A stretch of 64,000 nt of DNA. Origin: Halothiobacillus neapolitanus c2. GTDB lineage: Bacteria; Pseudomonadota; Gammaproteobacteria; Halothiobacillales; Halothiobacillaceae. Positions 1-12,165 of the stretch are shown piece after piece. The position numbers and the translations under genes were made by a program. The DNA lies in contig NC_013422.1 in the NCBI RefSeq assembly GCF_000024765.1, positions 1-64,000 of the forward strand. Reading direction: 5' to 3'. The notes under the pieces are model-generated. The model was not told where the DNA came from, did no database searches, and was given only the letters and a program-made list of their open reading frames with translations. The first letter of the stretch is position 1. Every line of letters begins with the position of its first letter.

Positions 1-149
1 AATAATGTGCTTTGAACCAAAGGGTTCCGTTGACTTTCATTGCATGTATCTTGAGGTAATCCGGTCTAAATTCTTGTTCAGTGGATACTGCGATTCGGTC
101 AGGGTCGATGGTACACTGACCTCTTTCCTGCAGGCTCGTTTTACTCCCT
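1..149 (+). promoter_or_regulatory. dnaA upstream region
   Basis: This is the only non-coding sequence before dnaA in the window. A possible -10 element (TACACT, 112-117) lies close to the gene, but I see no convincing -35 partner. No TTATNCACA-type DnaA box is visible here or in the 63-bp dnaA-dnaN gap, so the replication origin, if next to dnaA, probably lies just outside the left edge. No clear Shine-Dalgarno sequence precedes the dnaA ATG. Confidence 0.3.
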
Positions 150-1559
150 ATGTCGACCATCACATCAGAACTGTGGCAGCAATGCATTGATCGGTTGTCC
201 GAAGATCTGCCCGTTCAGCAGATCAATATGTGGATCAGACCGTTGCAAGCAGAGTTGAAGGCGGAAAACCATCTGATCCTATGGGCGCCGAACCGTTTTG
301 TCATGGACATGGTCGCGCAGCAATACAAGTCGAAAATCCTCGAGCAGGCGCAGATATTGCTCGAACGTCCGGATTTGCAGCTTGGCCTGCAAGTGGGCAG
401 CGTGCCTTCCGAGCAGCCTGTTGATATGCCCGCCGCCGCCACGCTGTCATCGAAGTCCGGCGCAGTGTCCTCGGGTGTTGCGCCGCGTGTCGAGCCTATG
501 GCGGATTTGGCTGAACCAGATACGGGTGCCAAGGAATTTGTCAGCCACATCAACAAAAAATTCAATTTCGATAATTTCGTCGAAGGCAAATCGAACCAGT
601 TGGCGCGCGCGGCGTCGCAGCAAGTCGCGCAGAATCCGGGCGTGGGTTATAACCCGCTTTTTATTTACGGTGGCGTGGGCCTGGGGAAAACCCATTTGAT
701 GCAGGCCGTCGGCAACGCGATTCTCGAGCGTTCGCCGGATGCCAAGGTGGTCTATCTGCACAGTGAGCGTTACGTGCAGCAGATGGTCAGTTCGATCAAG
801 AACAACACGATTGAGGAGTTCAAGGACTTCTACCGTTCCGTTAACGCGCTGCTGATTGACGATATTCAGTTTTTCGCCGGAAAGCCGCGCAGTCAGGAAG
901 AATTCTTTCATACGTTCAATGCGCTGATCGAGCAGGGTCAGCAGATCATCATGACCTGCGATCGCTATCCCAAAGAAATCGAAGGCCTCGAAGAGCGCTT
1001 AAAATCCCGTTTTGGGTGGGGTTTGACCGTGGCGGTCGAGCCGCCCGATCTGGAAACGCGCGTAGCGATTTTGCAGAGCAAGGCGGAGCAATCGCAAATA
1101 TCACTGAGTACCGATGTAGCCTTTTTTATCGCCAAGCGGGTTCGAGCGAACATTCGTGAACTTGAAGGCGCGTTGCGCCGCGTCATTGCGACCGCGCAAT
1201 TTACAGGCCGTCCGATTACGGTGGAGTCCACCAAAGAAGCGCTGAAAGATCAGATCGCGGCGCAGGCCAAGTTGATTACCCTGGAAAATATCCAGCGCAC
1301 GGTTGCCAAGTTTTACAATCTAAAATTGACCGACTTGACGGGTGCGCGCCGAAACCGTTCCATCGCCCGTCCACGGCAAGTGGCGATGAGTCTGGCCAAG
1401 GAACTCACGAACCATAGTCTGCCGGAAATTGGCGAGGCCTTTGGTGGTCGAGATCACACCACGGTGATCCATGCCTGCAAGAAAATCGAAGAATTGCGCG
1501 AGATCGAGTCGAAGCTCAGCGATGATTACAACTTGTTGAGACACACATTAAATATATAA
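150..1559 (+). CDS. dnaA: Chromosomal replication initiator protein DnaA
   Basis: DnaA binds DnaA boxes at oriC, forms an ATP-dependent filament, opens the duplex and helps load DnaB. The 469-residue product has the usual four-domain order: an N-terminal DnaB-interaction domain (about 1-85), a variable linker (about 86-128), an AAA+ core with Walker A GGVGLGKT (174-181) and Walker B LLIDD (234-238), and a C-terminal DNA-binding domain with the signature GGRDHTTV (432-439). Length matches gammaproteobacterial DnaA. The start at MSTITSELW agrees with the conserved N-terminus. It is the first gene of dnaA-dnaN-recF-gyrB, the classical order next to a chromosomal origin. Confidence 0.98.
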   Translation: MSTITSELWQQCIDRLSEDLPVQQINMWIRPLQAELKAENHLILWAPNRFVMDMVAQQYKSKILEQAQILLERPDLQLGLQVGSVPSEQPVDMPAAATLSSKSGAVSSGVAPRVEPMADLAEPDTGAKEFVSHINKKFNFDNFVEGKSNQLARAASQQVAQNPGVGYNPLFIYGGVGLGKTHLMQAVGNAILERSPDAKVVYLHSERYVQQMVSSIKNNTIEEFKDFYRSVNALLIDDIQFFAGKPRSQEEFFHTFNALIEQGQQIIMTCDRYPKEIEGLEERLKSRFGWGLTVAVEPPDLETRVAILQSKAEQSQISLSTDVAFFIAKRVRANIRELEGALRRVIATAQFTGRPITVESTKEALKDQIAAQAKLITLENIQRTVAKFYNLKLTDLTGARRNRSIARPRQVAMSLAKELTNHSLPEIGEAFGGRDHTTVIHACKKIEELREIESKLSDDYNLLRHTLNI

Positions 1560-1622
1560 GATGCGTCGGACTCTCCCTGACCGGGGCCTCCACCGTGCGT
1601 ATCTATTTTGAGGACATCCATT

Positions 1623-2735
1623 ATGCAGTTTGCCGTTGATCGAGATCGATTCAGCAGTGCCATCAATCAGGTGATCGGCGGGGTCGAAAAACGCCAGACC
1701 ATGCAGATTTTGAGCAACCTGTTGCTCGAAGTGGCCGACGGTCGCCTGACGCTTGTCGCGACGGATCTGGAAATCCAATTGCGTACTTCTGTTGACGTTC
1801 AGATGCAGGCTCCGGGGGCTACGACCGTCAATGCCCGTAAACTGGCAGACATCGTCAAATCCGCATCGCAGGATGCCAAGATCGCCTTGACGCAAACCGA
1901 TGGCTGGTTGGAAATCGATATCGGCACCGGTGTGTTCCGCTTGGCCTCGATCGAGGCAGGAAGCTTCCCGCAAATGACCATCGATGCCGCGACGCAATCG
2001 ACCGTATCCATCACCCAAAAGAATCTCTACGCGCTGATCGATAAAACCCAGTTTTCGATGGCGCAGCAGGATGTGCGGTACTTCCTCAATGGCCTGTTGC
2101 TTGAAGTCAAACCCGGACAAATGACGGCGGTCGCCACGGACGGTCATCGTCTGGCTTATGCCCACCTGAGCGATGAACGGCTGACGGAGAACAATCGTCA
2201 GGTCATCGTGCCGCGAAAGATGGTTTCGGAAATGCTCAAGGCGCTGGATCGCGATAGCGACGACGAGGTTTCACTGGCGTTCCGCGATAACCAGATCGAA
2301 CTTCTGATCGGTGAAAACTACCTGATCAGCAAATTGATCGACGGCAAATATCCGGATTACTCTCGCGTGATGCCGCAGTCGAACAGCAAGATACTGATCG
2401 TGTCGAAAACGGAACTCAAGCAGGTGTTGCAGCGCGCCAGTATCTTGTCCAACGAGCGGTTCTCGGGGGCATATTTTTATCTGAGCCCCGGGCGCTTGAT
2501 GATCGAATCAAGCAACGCGGAACATGAATCTTCCAAGGAAACCATGTCCGTTGGATACGATGCGAGCGACCTGAAAATTTCGTTCAACATCAGCTACCTT
2601 CTGAATATTCTGGCGGTTATCGAATCCGAGGAAGTCTGCATGGAGCTCGAAGCACCCGAGTCCAGCGTGCTGATCAAACCCGTCATGCCCGGTGACATCG
2701 ACAGCAAATATGTCCTCATGCCTATGAAGCTTTGA
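1623..2735 (+). CDS. dnaN: DNA polymerase III beta subunit (sliding clamp)
   Basis: This is the beta clamp, a ring-shaped dimer that tethers polymerase III to DNA and serves as a hub for repair and replication partners. The 370-residue protein starts MQFAVDRDRF and ends with the family-typical C-terminus YVLMPMKL. The ATG at 1623 is preferred over an upstream in-frame TTG at 1608 because GAGGA lies 8 nt before it and because clamps begin with M-[KQ]-F. It sits 63 bp after dnaA with no terminator between, so co-transcription is likely. Confidence 0.97.
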   Translation: MQFAVDRDRFSSAINQVIGGVEKRQTMQILSNLLLEVADGRLTLVATDLEIQLRTSVDVQMQAPGATTVNARKLADIVKSASQDAKIALTQTDGWLEIDIGTGVFRLASIEAGSFPQMTIDAATQSTVSITQKNLYALIDKTQFSMAQQDVRYFLNGLLLEVKPGQMTAVATDGHRLAYAHLSDERLTENNRQVIVPRKMVSEMLKALDRDSDDEVSLAFRDNQIELLIGENYLISKLIDGKYPDYSRVMPQSNSKILIVSKTELKQVLQRASILSNERFSGAYFYLSPGRLMIESSNAEHESSKETMSVGYDASDLKISFNISYLLNILAVIESEEVCMELEAPESSVLIKPVMPGDIDSKYVLMPMKL

Positions 2736-2760
2736 CCCACAATTAAAGCAACGGATGTAA

Positions 2761-3840
2761 TTGGATTTGACCCACCTTACGTCCCTCTCGATCACCCAAT
2801 TCAGAAACCTGACGATGACCGATTGCCCGCTTTCTGCGGGTTTCAATCTTCTGGTGGGCGATAATGGCGCCGGTAAAACGAGTGTGCTTGAGGCGATTTA
2901 TTATCTCAGCACGCTCAAATCCTTTCGAACCCAAACGCACAATGACCTGATCGCACGTTATCCGGATCGTGATCGGGGATGCGCGGTGGTGCGCGCGGGC
3001 GTGCATCAGGACGATCATGATTTTTTCATGGCACTTGAGCGCTGCAAGGATCAGTTTCGTTTGCGGCTAGGTCGAGAAGAAGTGCCACGGGCCAGTTTGT
3101 TTGTAGCGCACCTGCCCGTGCTGGCGTTGCATGCGCAATCGGATGATCTGGTTTTGGCCGGGCCGGAGTTCCGGCGCAAGTTCATCGATCGCATGGCGTT
3201 TTACCTGTTTGCCGATTTCGTTCCGGCGTACGCGCAATTTGCGCGCATGCTCAAGCAACGCAATGCCGCATTGCGCACGGGCCAATCGACGGAGATTTGG
3301 GATCCATTGTTCATTCAATACGGCGAGCGGCTCAACGAGCAACGGGTTGCCGCGCTCGATTTGCTGAAAACTGTCCTGCCCCAAGTCTTTGAGGCCCTTG
3401 CGCCCCAATTGTCCGTGGATATGCAGTTTCATCCCGGGCACAAGTCCGGATTGGATTTATCGGAAGCGCTTGCCCGCAACCGCGAGCGGGATCGGGAAAT
3501 GGGGCAGACCCTGATTGGCCCGCAACGAGCGGATATTCTGTTCACACTGAACGACTACGCGTTCAAATCCTTCGCCTCTCGCGGGCAAATCAAGGTGTTT
3601 ACCGCGGCATTGACGTTGGCTACGGCACACATATGGCAGGCGCAACGCGGCAAGCGGGCGGTGTTGCTATTCGACGATTTCATGTCCGAGTTTGATGCGC
3701 ATCATTCCTCTGCCCTGTTGCATTATTTGTCGAATATGGGGCATCAGGTCTTTATTTCCGCAGTCGATCGGCAGCAGATCGATTTCCCGTTTGATGCGGT
3801 TTTCAGGCTGGATGCCGGGCAAATCTCAGCCGTGGTATAA
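2761..3840 (+). CDS. recF: DNA replication and repair protein RecF
   Basis: RecF is an SMC-like ATPase that works with RecO and RecR to load RecA at single-strand gaps and stalled forks. The 359-residue product has Walker A GDNGAGKT (33-40), the conserved QFRNL near the N-terminus, the GQIKV signature region and a Walker B/D-loop segment LLFDDFMSEFD near residue 300, where many relatives have LLDD-SELD. The start is TTG at 2761, 25 bp after dnaN; no ATG is available in frame nearby and the ribosome site is weak, so expression is probably low or coupled to dnaN, as usual for RecF. Confidence 0.95.
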   Translation: MDLTHLTSLSITQFRNLTMTDCPLSAGFNLLVGDNGAGKTSVLEAIYYLSTLKSFRTQTHNDLIARYPDRDRGCAVVRAGVHQDDHDFFMALERCKDQFRLRLGREEVPRASLFVAHLPVLALHAQSDDLVLAGPEFRRKFIDRMAFYLFADFVPAYAQFARMLKQRNAALRTGQSTEIWDPLFIQYGERLNEQRVAALDLLKTVLPQVFEALAPQLSVDMQFHPGHKSGLDLSEALARNRERDREMGQTLIGPQRADILFTLNDYAFKSFASRGQIKVFTAALTLATAHIWQAQRGKRAVLLFDDFMSEFDAHHSSALLHYLSNMGHQVFISAVDRQQIDFPFDAVFRLDAGQISAVV

Positions 3841-3848
3841 TTCATTGA

Positions 3849-6482
<2,634 letters not shown>

Positions 6483-6525
6483 TAAGATCAATCCGCGATG
6501 TAGCCGCGGAGCAAAACTCAAAACG

Positions 6526-6554
6526 AACCCGGCCCGATTGGTCGGGTTTTTTTT
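6526..6554 (+). terminator. Rho-independent terminator after gyrB
   Basis: A 9-bp stem (AACCCGGCC at 6526-6534 pairing with GGTCGGGTT at 6540-6548, one G-U pair) with loop CGATT is followed by a run of T to 6554. It lies 44 bp after the gyrB stop and closes the dnaA-dnaN-recF-gyrB unit. Confidence 0.92.
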
Positions 6555-6657
6555 GTGACGAGTTTCGGCACCGATGGCGGGTTCGGTACAAATTCACCTC
6601 GAAGAAACATTCGAGGGTTCCAGAAGCATAATTTAGGGATTTAAGGGAGCAAGCATC

Positions 6658-7233
6658 ATGGGTGTCACACTTTCGGTTTTGTTGTTTTTGGTTGCCGTGA
6701 TCGTGATCTGGGCGATCATCATGTATAACGGCCTCGTGGTGCTTAAACACAACGTCTCACAGGCCTGGTCGAACATTGATGTGTTGCTCAAGCAGCGGCA
6801 CGACGAGCTGCCCAAACTGGTAGAAACCGCCAAGCAGTACATGAAGTACGAGCAAGAAACATTGGAGAAAGTTATGCGTGCCCGTTCGGCCGTGCGCGGC
6901 GCTCAGGATCGCGGCGATATCGACGCGCTGGGCATGGCCGAAGGCCAGTTGCGCGCCGGGTTGATGGATTTTTACGCGGTGGCCGAGGCCTATCCCGATC
7001 TCAAGGCCAATACGAGCTTCCAGCACCTCCAGCAACGCATCTCCGGTCTGGAGAACATGATTGCTGATCGGCGTGAGTTCTATAACGCCTCCGTTAACAT
7101 CAACAATGTGCGTATCGAGCAATTCCCCGACGTGCTGATCGCCCAGTTATTCCGTTTTCGTCCGTTCAAGTTGCTCACCTTTCGCGAAGATGAGCTCAAG
7201 GATGTCGATCTCAAGACGCTGTTTAATCAATAA
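6658..7233 (+). CDS. lemA: LemA family protein
   Basis: LemA proteins are small membrane-anchored helical-bundle proteins of poorly defined function, often linked to envelope homeostasis. The 191-residue product has one N-terminal membrane segment (about 3-24), then the conserved SQAWSNIDVLLKQRHDELPKLVETAK segment beginning near residue 36, and YNASVNINNVRIEQFPD near the C-terminus, all family hallmarks. GGGAG precedes the ATG by about 8 nt. The next gene starts 14 bp later and encodes a GIDE-type membrane protein, a recurrent partner of LemA, so the two probably form an operon. Confidence 0.93.
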   Translation: MGVTLSVLLFLVAVIVIWAIIMYNGLVVLKHNVSQAWSNIDVLLKQRHDELPKLVETAKQYMKYEQETLEKVMRARSAVRGAQDRGDIDALGMAEGQLRAGLMDFYAVAEAYPDLKANTSFQHLQQRISGLENMIADRREFYNASVNINNVRIEQFPDVLIAQLFRFRPFKLLTFREDELKDVDLKTLFNQ

Positions 7234-7247
7234 ACGGGATTGGTTTG

Positions 7248-8171
7248 ATGGCTTGGTATGCCCACTGGGTGGGTTCCCTTGATGACAACGGCTACCATTT
7301 TCTGCTGGTCGGGCTGATTCTGCTCACCCTGATCCTCTTGGTGGCGGGCATCTGGTTTGTTCGCCGCACCTACTGGATTATCAATACGCCCACCTCGAAC
7401 ATTGTCTCGGCACATCAGGGTTACATCGAAATTGAAGGCATCACCAAAAATATCGATGCCTCGCCCCTCGTTTCCCCGCTGACCGGCACGGCATGTGTTT
7501 GGTATTGGGTGTCTGTGGAACACCGAGAGCAAAGCTTCGGTGAATCCAAGCGTTCTGACTGGCGTCGCATATACCAGCATGAAAGCGATAACCTGATTGC
7601 GGTAGAAGATGCAACCGGCGAATGCCTGGTTGATCCCGAATCGGCCAGTATTCGCCCCAATATGAGGCGCCAGTGGTACGGCGCGACAGAACGACCAAGT
7701 GGGGTGACCAACAGCGTGGGCGGGCATTTTTTCGGCGATTACCGCTACACCGAAAAACTCCTGCTGCCACATCGAAATTTGTATGTGTTGGGCTGGTTCA
7801 AAACCATCGCCCACGATCCTTATGTGGTTGAAAACGAATCGGTTGCCTCGCTGCTCAGAGCGTGGAAGCACGATCCACAAATGATGAAAACATTTGATCT
7901 GGATGGCAATGGTTCCATCGATTCTAAAGAATGGGATCAGGCGCGGGAAGCCGGACGCCAGCAAATACAGGCGCAGCAGGTAAAGGAGCTTGAGCGCCCC
8001 CAGCAAACGCATCTCATCACGGCGAACCCTCAGAGCAGACGGCCCTATATCATCTCGGCAGATGATCAAACCGTGCTGGCCAAACGGTTTCGTCGCTGGG
8101 GCTATCTGCTTTGGGCGAGTAGCGTTCTGGCCTTTTTCTTCTGGGTGTCCGCGTATTATGTCCGGCCTTAA
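7248..8171 (+). CDS. GIDE-domain-like membrane protein with EF-hand
   Basis: A 307-residue membrane protein of the LemA-associated type related to the GIDE domain of mitochondrial E3 ligases; the biochemical role is unknown. Membrane segments lie at about 17-38 and 283-303, so the bulk of the protein forms one soluble domain on one side of the membrane. The segment from about 57 to 95 (GYIEIEG, then SPLVSPLTGTACVWYWV) is typical of GIDE-like proteins. Residues 217-228 (DLDGNGSIDSKE) form a canonical EF-hand calcium loop with D, D, N, S, D and E at positions 1, 3, 5, 7, 9 and 12. No RING domain follows. ATG at 7248 is preferred over the TTG three bases upstream. Confidence 0.75.
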   Translation: MAWYAHWVGSLDDNGYHFLLVGLILLTLILLVAGIWFVRRTYWIINTPTSNIVSAHQGYIEIEGITKNIDASPLVSPLTGTACVWYWVSVEHREQSFGESKRSDWRRIYQHESDNLIAVEDATGECLVDPESASIRPNMRRQWYGATERPSGVTNSVGGHFFGDYRYTEKLLLPHRNLYVLGWFKTIAHDPYVVENESVASLLRAWKHDPQMMKTFDLDGNGSIDSKEWDQAREAGRQQIQAQQVKELERPQQTHLITANPQSRRPYIISADDQTVLAKRFRRWGYLLWASSVLAFFFWVSAYYVRP

Positions 8172-8216
8172 CCCAGATCCGATCTCTGGTGGAGCCACGT
8201 ACGCCCACTTTTAAGA

Positions 8217-8324
8217 AAATCCCCCTCGTTCCCCCCTTTTTCAAAGGGGAGGCGAAACTCAAAAACCTGCTCCAGTCTTTGGCAAAGCCACTATCTCAAA
8301 CCCTTTTGCAAAAGGGGTAGGGGC
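8217..8324. repeat. Family-B C-rich hairpin repeat, copy 1
   Basis: This degenerate copy begins AAAATCCCCCTCGTTCCCCC and has hairpins of the type CCCCTTTTTCAAAGGGG and CCCTTTTGCAAAAGGGG. It ends near GGGGTAGGGGC. It lies 46 bp after the stop of the GIDE-like gene. The rest of the gap up to the next gene holds a family-A repeat and no coding sequence I can support. Confidence 0.75.
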
Positions 8325-8437
8325 AATGCCATTAAGTAGAGGGACTTGTCACCCTGCGCGTAGTTGCAGGGTCTAGAAACAAACCATAGATTCTGCTACT
8401 CGTCAGCCCCGCGTTCAGAATGACGACCTTCTTATAG

Positions 8438-8547
8438 GCGCCTCAAAATACCCATGATTCGTCGTTCCCGCGAAAGCGGGAACCCAGAAAAATCAAGGCG
8501 CTGGATTCCCGCCTACGCGGGAATGACGAGTTTTTCGAGCTTCCCTT
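8438..8547. repeat. Family-A REPIN-like repeat, copy 1
   Basis: Two hairpins in inverted arrangement: GTTCCCGC-GAAA-GCGGGAAC (8464-8483) and ATTCCCGCCTACGCGGGAAT (8505-8524), with matching outer ends (GGCGCCTCAAAATACCC and its approximate inverse at the right). The second hairpin fits the neisserial dRS3 pattern ATTCCC-N8-GGGAAT. TTATA directly flanks both sides of the unit (8432-8436 region and 8547-8551 region). Confidence 0.85.
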
Positions 8548-8680
8548 ATATGATCGTATTCTTCTTAACTTAATGGCATTCGGGTCAGGGTGGATTTACC
8601 CAATCAAACCCAGTTCCCCCAAAAACAATTACACTCACGCAAACCATCCTAAAATCGAACAAAAACCGAGCTCATCACCC

Positions 8681-9454
8681 ATGAAAATCGCGACCTGGAA
8701 TGTCAATTCGCTTAATGTACGCAAACCGCAGGTGCTCTCTTGGCTGGCGCAGCAGCAACCTGCCATTTTGGGTTTGCAGGAATTAAAACAAGTCAATGAA
8801 GCCATTGATAACAGCGACTTTGCAGCAATGGGCTACCAAACGCTACTTAACGGCCAGAAAACCTATAACGGTGTCGCGCTGATCTATCAAGAGGAGTTAG
8901 GCGAACCTTCGGATGTGGTTTGCGACATACCGGCACTGGACGACCCGCAACGGCGCGTCATTGCCGCCACATTTGGGGAATTGCGGGTAATCAATGCCTA
9001 TGTCGTCAATGGTGAAGCGATCGATTCTGAAAAATACCAGTACAAACTCAATTGGCTGGAGGCCTTTTCTAACTGGCTGGCTTTAGAAATCGCTCAGCAT
9101 CCAAATCTCGTGGTGATGGGTGATTTCAATATCGCGCCAAGCGATGCCGACGTGTTTGACCCCGAGCGGTTCAAAGATGCCGTGCTATGCAGCCCGCCCG
9201 AGCGTGATTATTTCAACCGATTGTTGGCAATGGGTTTTACCGATGCGCTCAATTGCTTTTCAAATGAAGAAAATAATTTTACCTGGTGGGACTACCGTGG
9301 CGGCGGTTACCGCAGAAACCACGGCTTGCGTATCGACCACATCTTAACAAGCCCGGCCGTTCAGGCAAAAGCCACTGCCTGCCATGTCGATAAAGAACCT
9401 AGAGGCTGGGAGCGACCCTCCGACCATGCACCTGTGGTACTCACGCTGGCTTGA
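8681..9454 (+). CDS. xth: Exodeoxyribonuclease III (Xth family)
   Basis: This is a metal-dependent 3'-5' exonuclease and apurinic/apyrimidinic endonuclease of base excision repair. The 257-residue protein has the EEP-family motifs in order: MKIATWNVNSLNVRKP at the start, LGLQELK (catalytic Glu), VVMGDFNIAPSDADV, RNHGLRIDHIL and SDHAPVV at the C-terminus. ATG at 8681 was chosen because the 36 upstream in-frame residues are low-complexity and not family-like. A second, clearly different ExoIII gene lies at 44946-45716. The gene is isolated, with repeats on both sides. Confidence 0.93.
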   Translation: MKIATWNVNSLNVRKPQVLSWLAQQQPAILGLQELKQVNEAIDNSDFAAMGYQTLLNGQKTYNGVALIYQEELGEPSDVVCDIPALDDPQRRVIAATFGELRVINAYVVNGEAIDSEKYQYKLNWLEAFSNWLALEIAQHPNLVVMGDFNIAPSDADVFDPERFKDAVLCSPPERDYFNRLLAMGFTDALNCFSNEENNFTWWDYRGGGYRRNHGLRIDHILTSPAVQAKATACHVDKEPRGWERPSDHAPVVLTLA

Positions 9455-9503
9455 TGTACACCAAAGCCCCTTAGGGAATTTCTTGCGAATGCAAAACTTG
9501 CGC

Positions 9504-9603
9504 AAATCCCCCTCAATCCCCCTTTACAAAAGGGGGAAGTGCGCTCGTTCAAAAGACGGGGCTGATGCTCCCCCCTTTGAAAAAGGGGGGTTGGGGGGGA
9601 TTT
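9504..9603. repeat. Family-B C-rich hairpin repeat, copy 2
   Basis: The unit begins AAATCCCCCTCAATCCCCC and ends GGGTTGGGGGGATTT, so its termini are inverted. It contains two hairpins (CCCCCTTTACAAAAGGGGG and CCCCCCTTTGAAAAAGGGGGG). It lies between the convergent xth and ABC permease genes. Confidence 0.88.
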
Positions 9604-9654
9604 GACGAAAAGTAACCACTATTCGAAGGTACGCCGCATTCGTGCAGAGGTTCC

Positions 9655-12165
9655 CTAGCCCCGCAGCGACCGTGCCGGTGGCAGTGCAAGCACCCGCCTC
9701 CCCAGATAGGGCACAAACAACGCCGCGAGCAGCACGCCCGCAGCCAAGCCATACAGCGGTATGCGCCAATCCAGTGCCCAGGGTAAATCAAACAGTTTTA
9801 GCGCCAACAAAGCGCCCAACCCACCGGCGGCAATCGAGGCCAAAAGCCCGGAAAGCAAGCCGATCAGGATAAACTCAAACCAAAGGCTGTTCATGATTTG
9901 CCGGTGGCTTGCGCCCAGCACGCGCAGCACGGCTGTTTCACGGATACGTTCCGCCTCTCCGGCAGCAAAGGCACTGAGCAAGACAACCAATCCCGCCAAC
10001 AGGGTGAATAAAAATACATATTGCACGGCCTGACTCGCTCGAAGAATCAGTGTGCGCACCTCATTGAGAATCTGGTTCAGATCAAATAACGTCAGCGTCG
10101 GGAACGCGCGTAACAGCGCCTTTTGTTGTTCTACATTGGGGCTGGGGAGAAAAAAGCTGGTGATGAACTGCGCCGATTGGCGGGGCAATAAAACCGCGCT
10201 CCCCAACACGAAAAAATTGGGCCGCATCGAATTCCAGTCAACTGTACGGATGCTGGTAATGGCGGCGGTCACGGGTGCGCCGTTCACCACAAACGTAAGC
10301 CGGTCGCCAAGTTGCCATTGCAGCGTTTTAGCAATGCCTTGTTCAACCGACCAGCCCGCATCCTGCGCATCGGGCTGCCAGCTGCCCGCCACAATCTTGT
10401 TATCGGCTGCCAGATGCTCGGGCATGACCGACAAATTAAATTCCCGTTCCGCCAGTCGCTTCGCTTGCCCGGTGAGTTGATCAGCGTTCACGGCCTTGCC
10501 GTTAAATGACGTCCAGCGGGCGCGGTGCATGGCGACAAGGCCGGCATCGTCGATACGGTTCGTCTGAAAAAACCGAGTTAACTCAGGCACTTGATCTGGC
10601 TGAATGTTGATCGCAAAAAAATTGGGCGCATCGTTCGGAATCTGATTTTGCCAGGTGGATACCAGATCACCACGCACCACACCGAGCAGAAGCAAAGCGG
10701 TTAATCCCAAGGTCAAAGCCGCGATCTGCATCGCACTGGACCACGGCGACCGCGCCAGACGCGCCAGTCCAAAACGGGCCACGCCTCGGGCGGGATAGCG
10801 TCTTAATGCTTGTAACAGCAGCCACACGATGCCGATGAACGCAGCGAAACTAATGACCATCCCGCCGGTAACATACGTTGTAAGCCAGGCATCCCGTGCT
10901 TGCAGCCACACCAGCAAACCAATGGCAAGCAGCCCCGCGCCGAACAACAAAACCGCGGCTGTTGGCGGTGCAGCCAATTGCCTGTTTAAAACCCGCAAAG
11001 GCGGCGTATCCTGCAAGCGGATGAGCGAGGGCAGTGCAAATCCCAACAAGGCGACCAGCGCAATGCTCACGCCAAACCCCACGGGCAGCCATGAAGGCGG
11101 CGGCAGTTGAAAATCAAGCAGAGAGCCCAGCAAGGCAGAAAGCCCGAATTGAGCCAACCCACCCAGCGCAATGCCGGGCACAGCGGCCAGCAAGGCCAGA
11201 AAAACCAGCCGCAATGTGTACAAATAAAGAATATGGCGGGATTGCACCCCGAATGCGCGCATCAAGGCGGCCGGATCTTGCTGCAAGCGATTGTACTGTT
11301 GCGCGGCAAGCATTAAGGCCGCGCCCGCCAATAAAACAGCCACCATTGCAGCCAATCCCAAAAAGCGCGCGGCACGATCAAATGCTGTTTTGAATGCAGG
11401 CTGGCTATTTTCCGGGCGTTCCAGACTCAAGTCGGCGGGCAGAGATTTACCGAACGCTTGAAGAACGTTTGTGCTAACACCGCTCGGCACTGCAAGTAAC
11501 AAATAATGCGTGACGCGGCTTGCAGGCGTAACCAGCCCGGTGGCTGGAATATCGGCGAGGTTGATCATGGCGCGCGGCGCGGCTTGCGCCAGAAAATTAC
11601 CCACATCCGGCTCACGTTGCAAAGTGGCGGAAACCGTAAATTTTTTCTGGCCGATCTGAAACGAATCGCCCACCTTAAGATCAAGTAAAGCCAGCGCCCG
11701 CGGTGCCAGCCAAGCATGGCCTTCACGTGGCTCCTGCTGGATTTTTTGCTGTTGCGCACCTGTCGAAATGGTCAGCGCACCGCGCAAGGGATACCCCGCG
11801 CCCACAGCCTTCAAGCTCACCAGCAGGGTATGTTCACCGGCGAGAATAACGGTGGGAAATTCCAGCGTTTGCGTTGTCGTCAGGCCAAGCTCTGACGCCT
11901 TTTGCTGCCATTTTAATAGTGAATCCGGTGATTCGACTCGCCCATCGGCGGCCAGAAATTCAGCGGCCTGCGCCCGCATACCGGCATCCACTCGATCGGT
12001 AAAAAATCCGACCGCCGTCACGGCGGACACCGCAATAACCAGCGCCAGAAACATCGTAACCAACGCGCCGCTACGCAGTTCGCGCCATAAACCGCGCCAT
12101 GCCAGCAAAATTAAGCGCGGCAAACCCAAATGCGTTGCAGGTTTTGGCGGCTCTACTATTGCCAT
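9655..12165 (-). CDS. ABC transporter permease, FtsX/YbbP type
   Basis: An 836-residue inner-membrane permease of the MacB/FtsX class, resembling E. coli YbbP. Such permeases work with a LolD-like ATPase in mechanotransmission or lipid/hydrophobic-compound handling; the substrate here is unknown. A cytoplasmic N-terminus and first membrane span (about 35-58) are followed by a large periplasmic domain, a block of membrane spans in the middle (about 265-480), a second periplasmic domain and final spans near the C-terminus, which is two FtsX-like modules in tandem. The start overlaps the end of the ATPase gene by 10 bp, so the two are translated as a unit. The gene order with the divergent SGNH hydrolase matches E. 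coli ybbAP-tesA. Confidence 0.88.
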   Translation of the reverse strand: MAIVEPPKPATHLGLPRLILLAWRGLWRELRSGALVTMFLALVIAVSAVTAVGFFTDRVDAGMRAQAAEFLAADGRVESPDSLLKWQQKASELGLTTTQTLEFPTVILAGEHTLLVSLKAVGAGYPLRGALTISTGAQQQKIQQEPREGHAWLAPRALALLDLKVGDSFQIGQKKFTVSATLQREPDVGNFLAQAAPRAMINLADIPATGLVTPASRVTHYLLLAVPSGVSTNVLQAFGKSLPADLSLERPENSQPAFKTAFDRAARFLGLAAMVAVLLAGAALMLAAQQYNRLQQDPAALMRAFGVQSRHILYLYTLRLVFLALLAAVPGIALGGLAQFGLSALLGSLLDFQLPPPSWLPVGFGVSIALVALLGFALPSLIRLQDTPPLRVLNRQLAAPPTAAVLLFGAGLLAIGLLVWLQARDAWLTTYVTGGMVISFAAFIGIVWLLLQALRRYPARGVARFGLARLARSPWSSAMQIAALTLGLTALLLLGVVRGDLVSTWQNQIPNDAPNFFAINIQPDQVPELTRFFQTNRIDDAGLVAMHRARWTSFNGKAVNADQLTGQAKRLAEREFNLSVMPEHLAADNKIVAGSWQPDAQDAGWSVEQGIAKTLQWQLGDRLTFVVNGAPVTAAITSIRTVDWNSMRPNFFVLGSAVLLPRQSAQFITSFFLPSPNVEQQKALLRAFPTLTLFDLNQILNEVRTLILRASQAVQYVFLFTLLAGLVVLLSAFAAGEAERIRETAVLRVLGASHRQIMNSLWFEFILIGLLSGLLASIAAGGLGALLALKLFDLPWALDWRIPLYGLAAGVLLAALFVPYLGRRVLALPPARSLRG

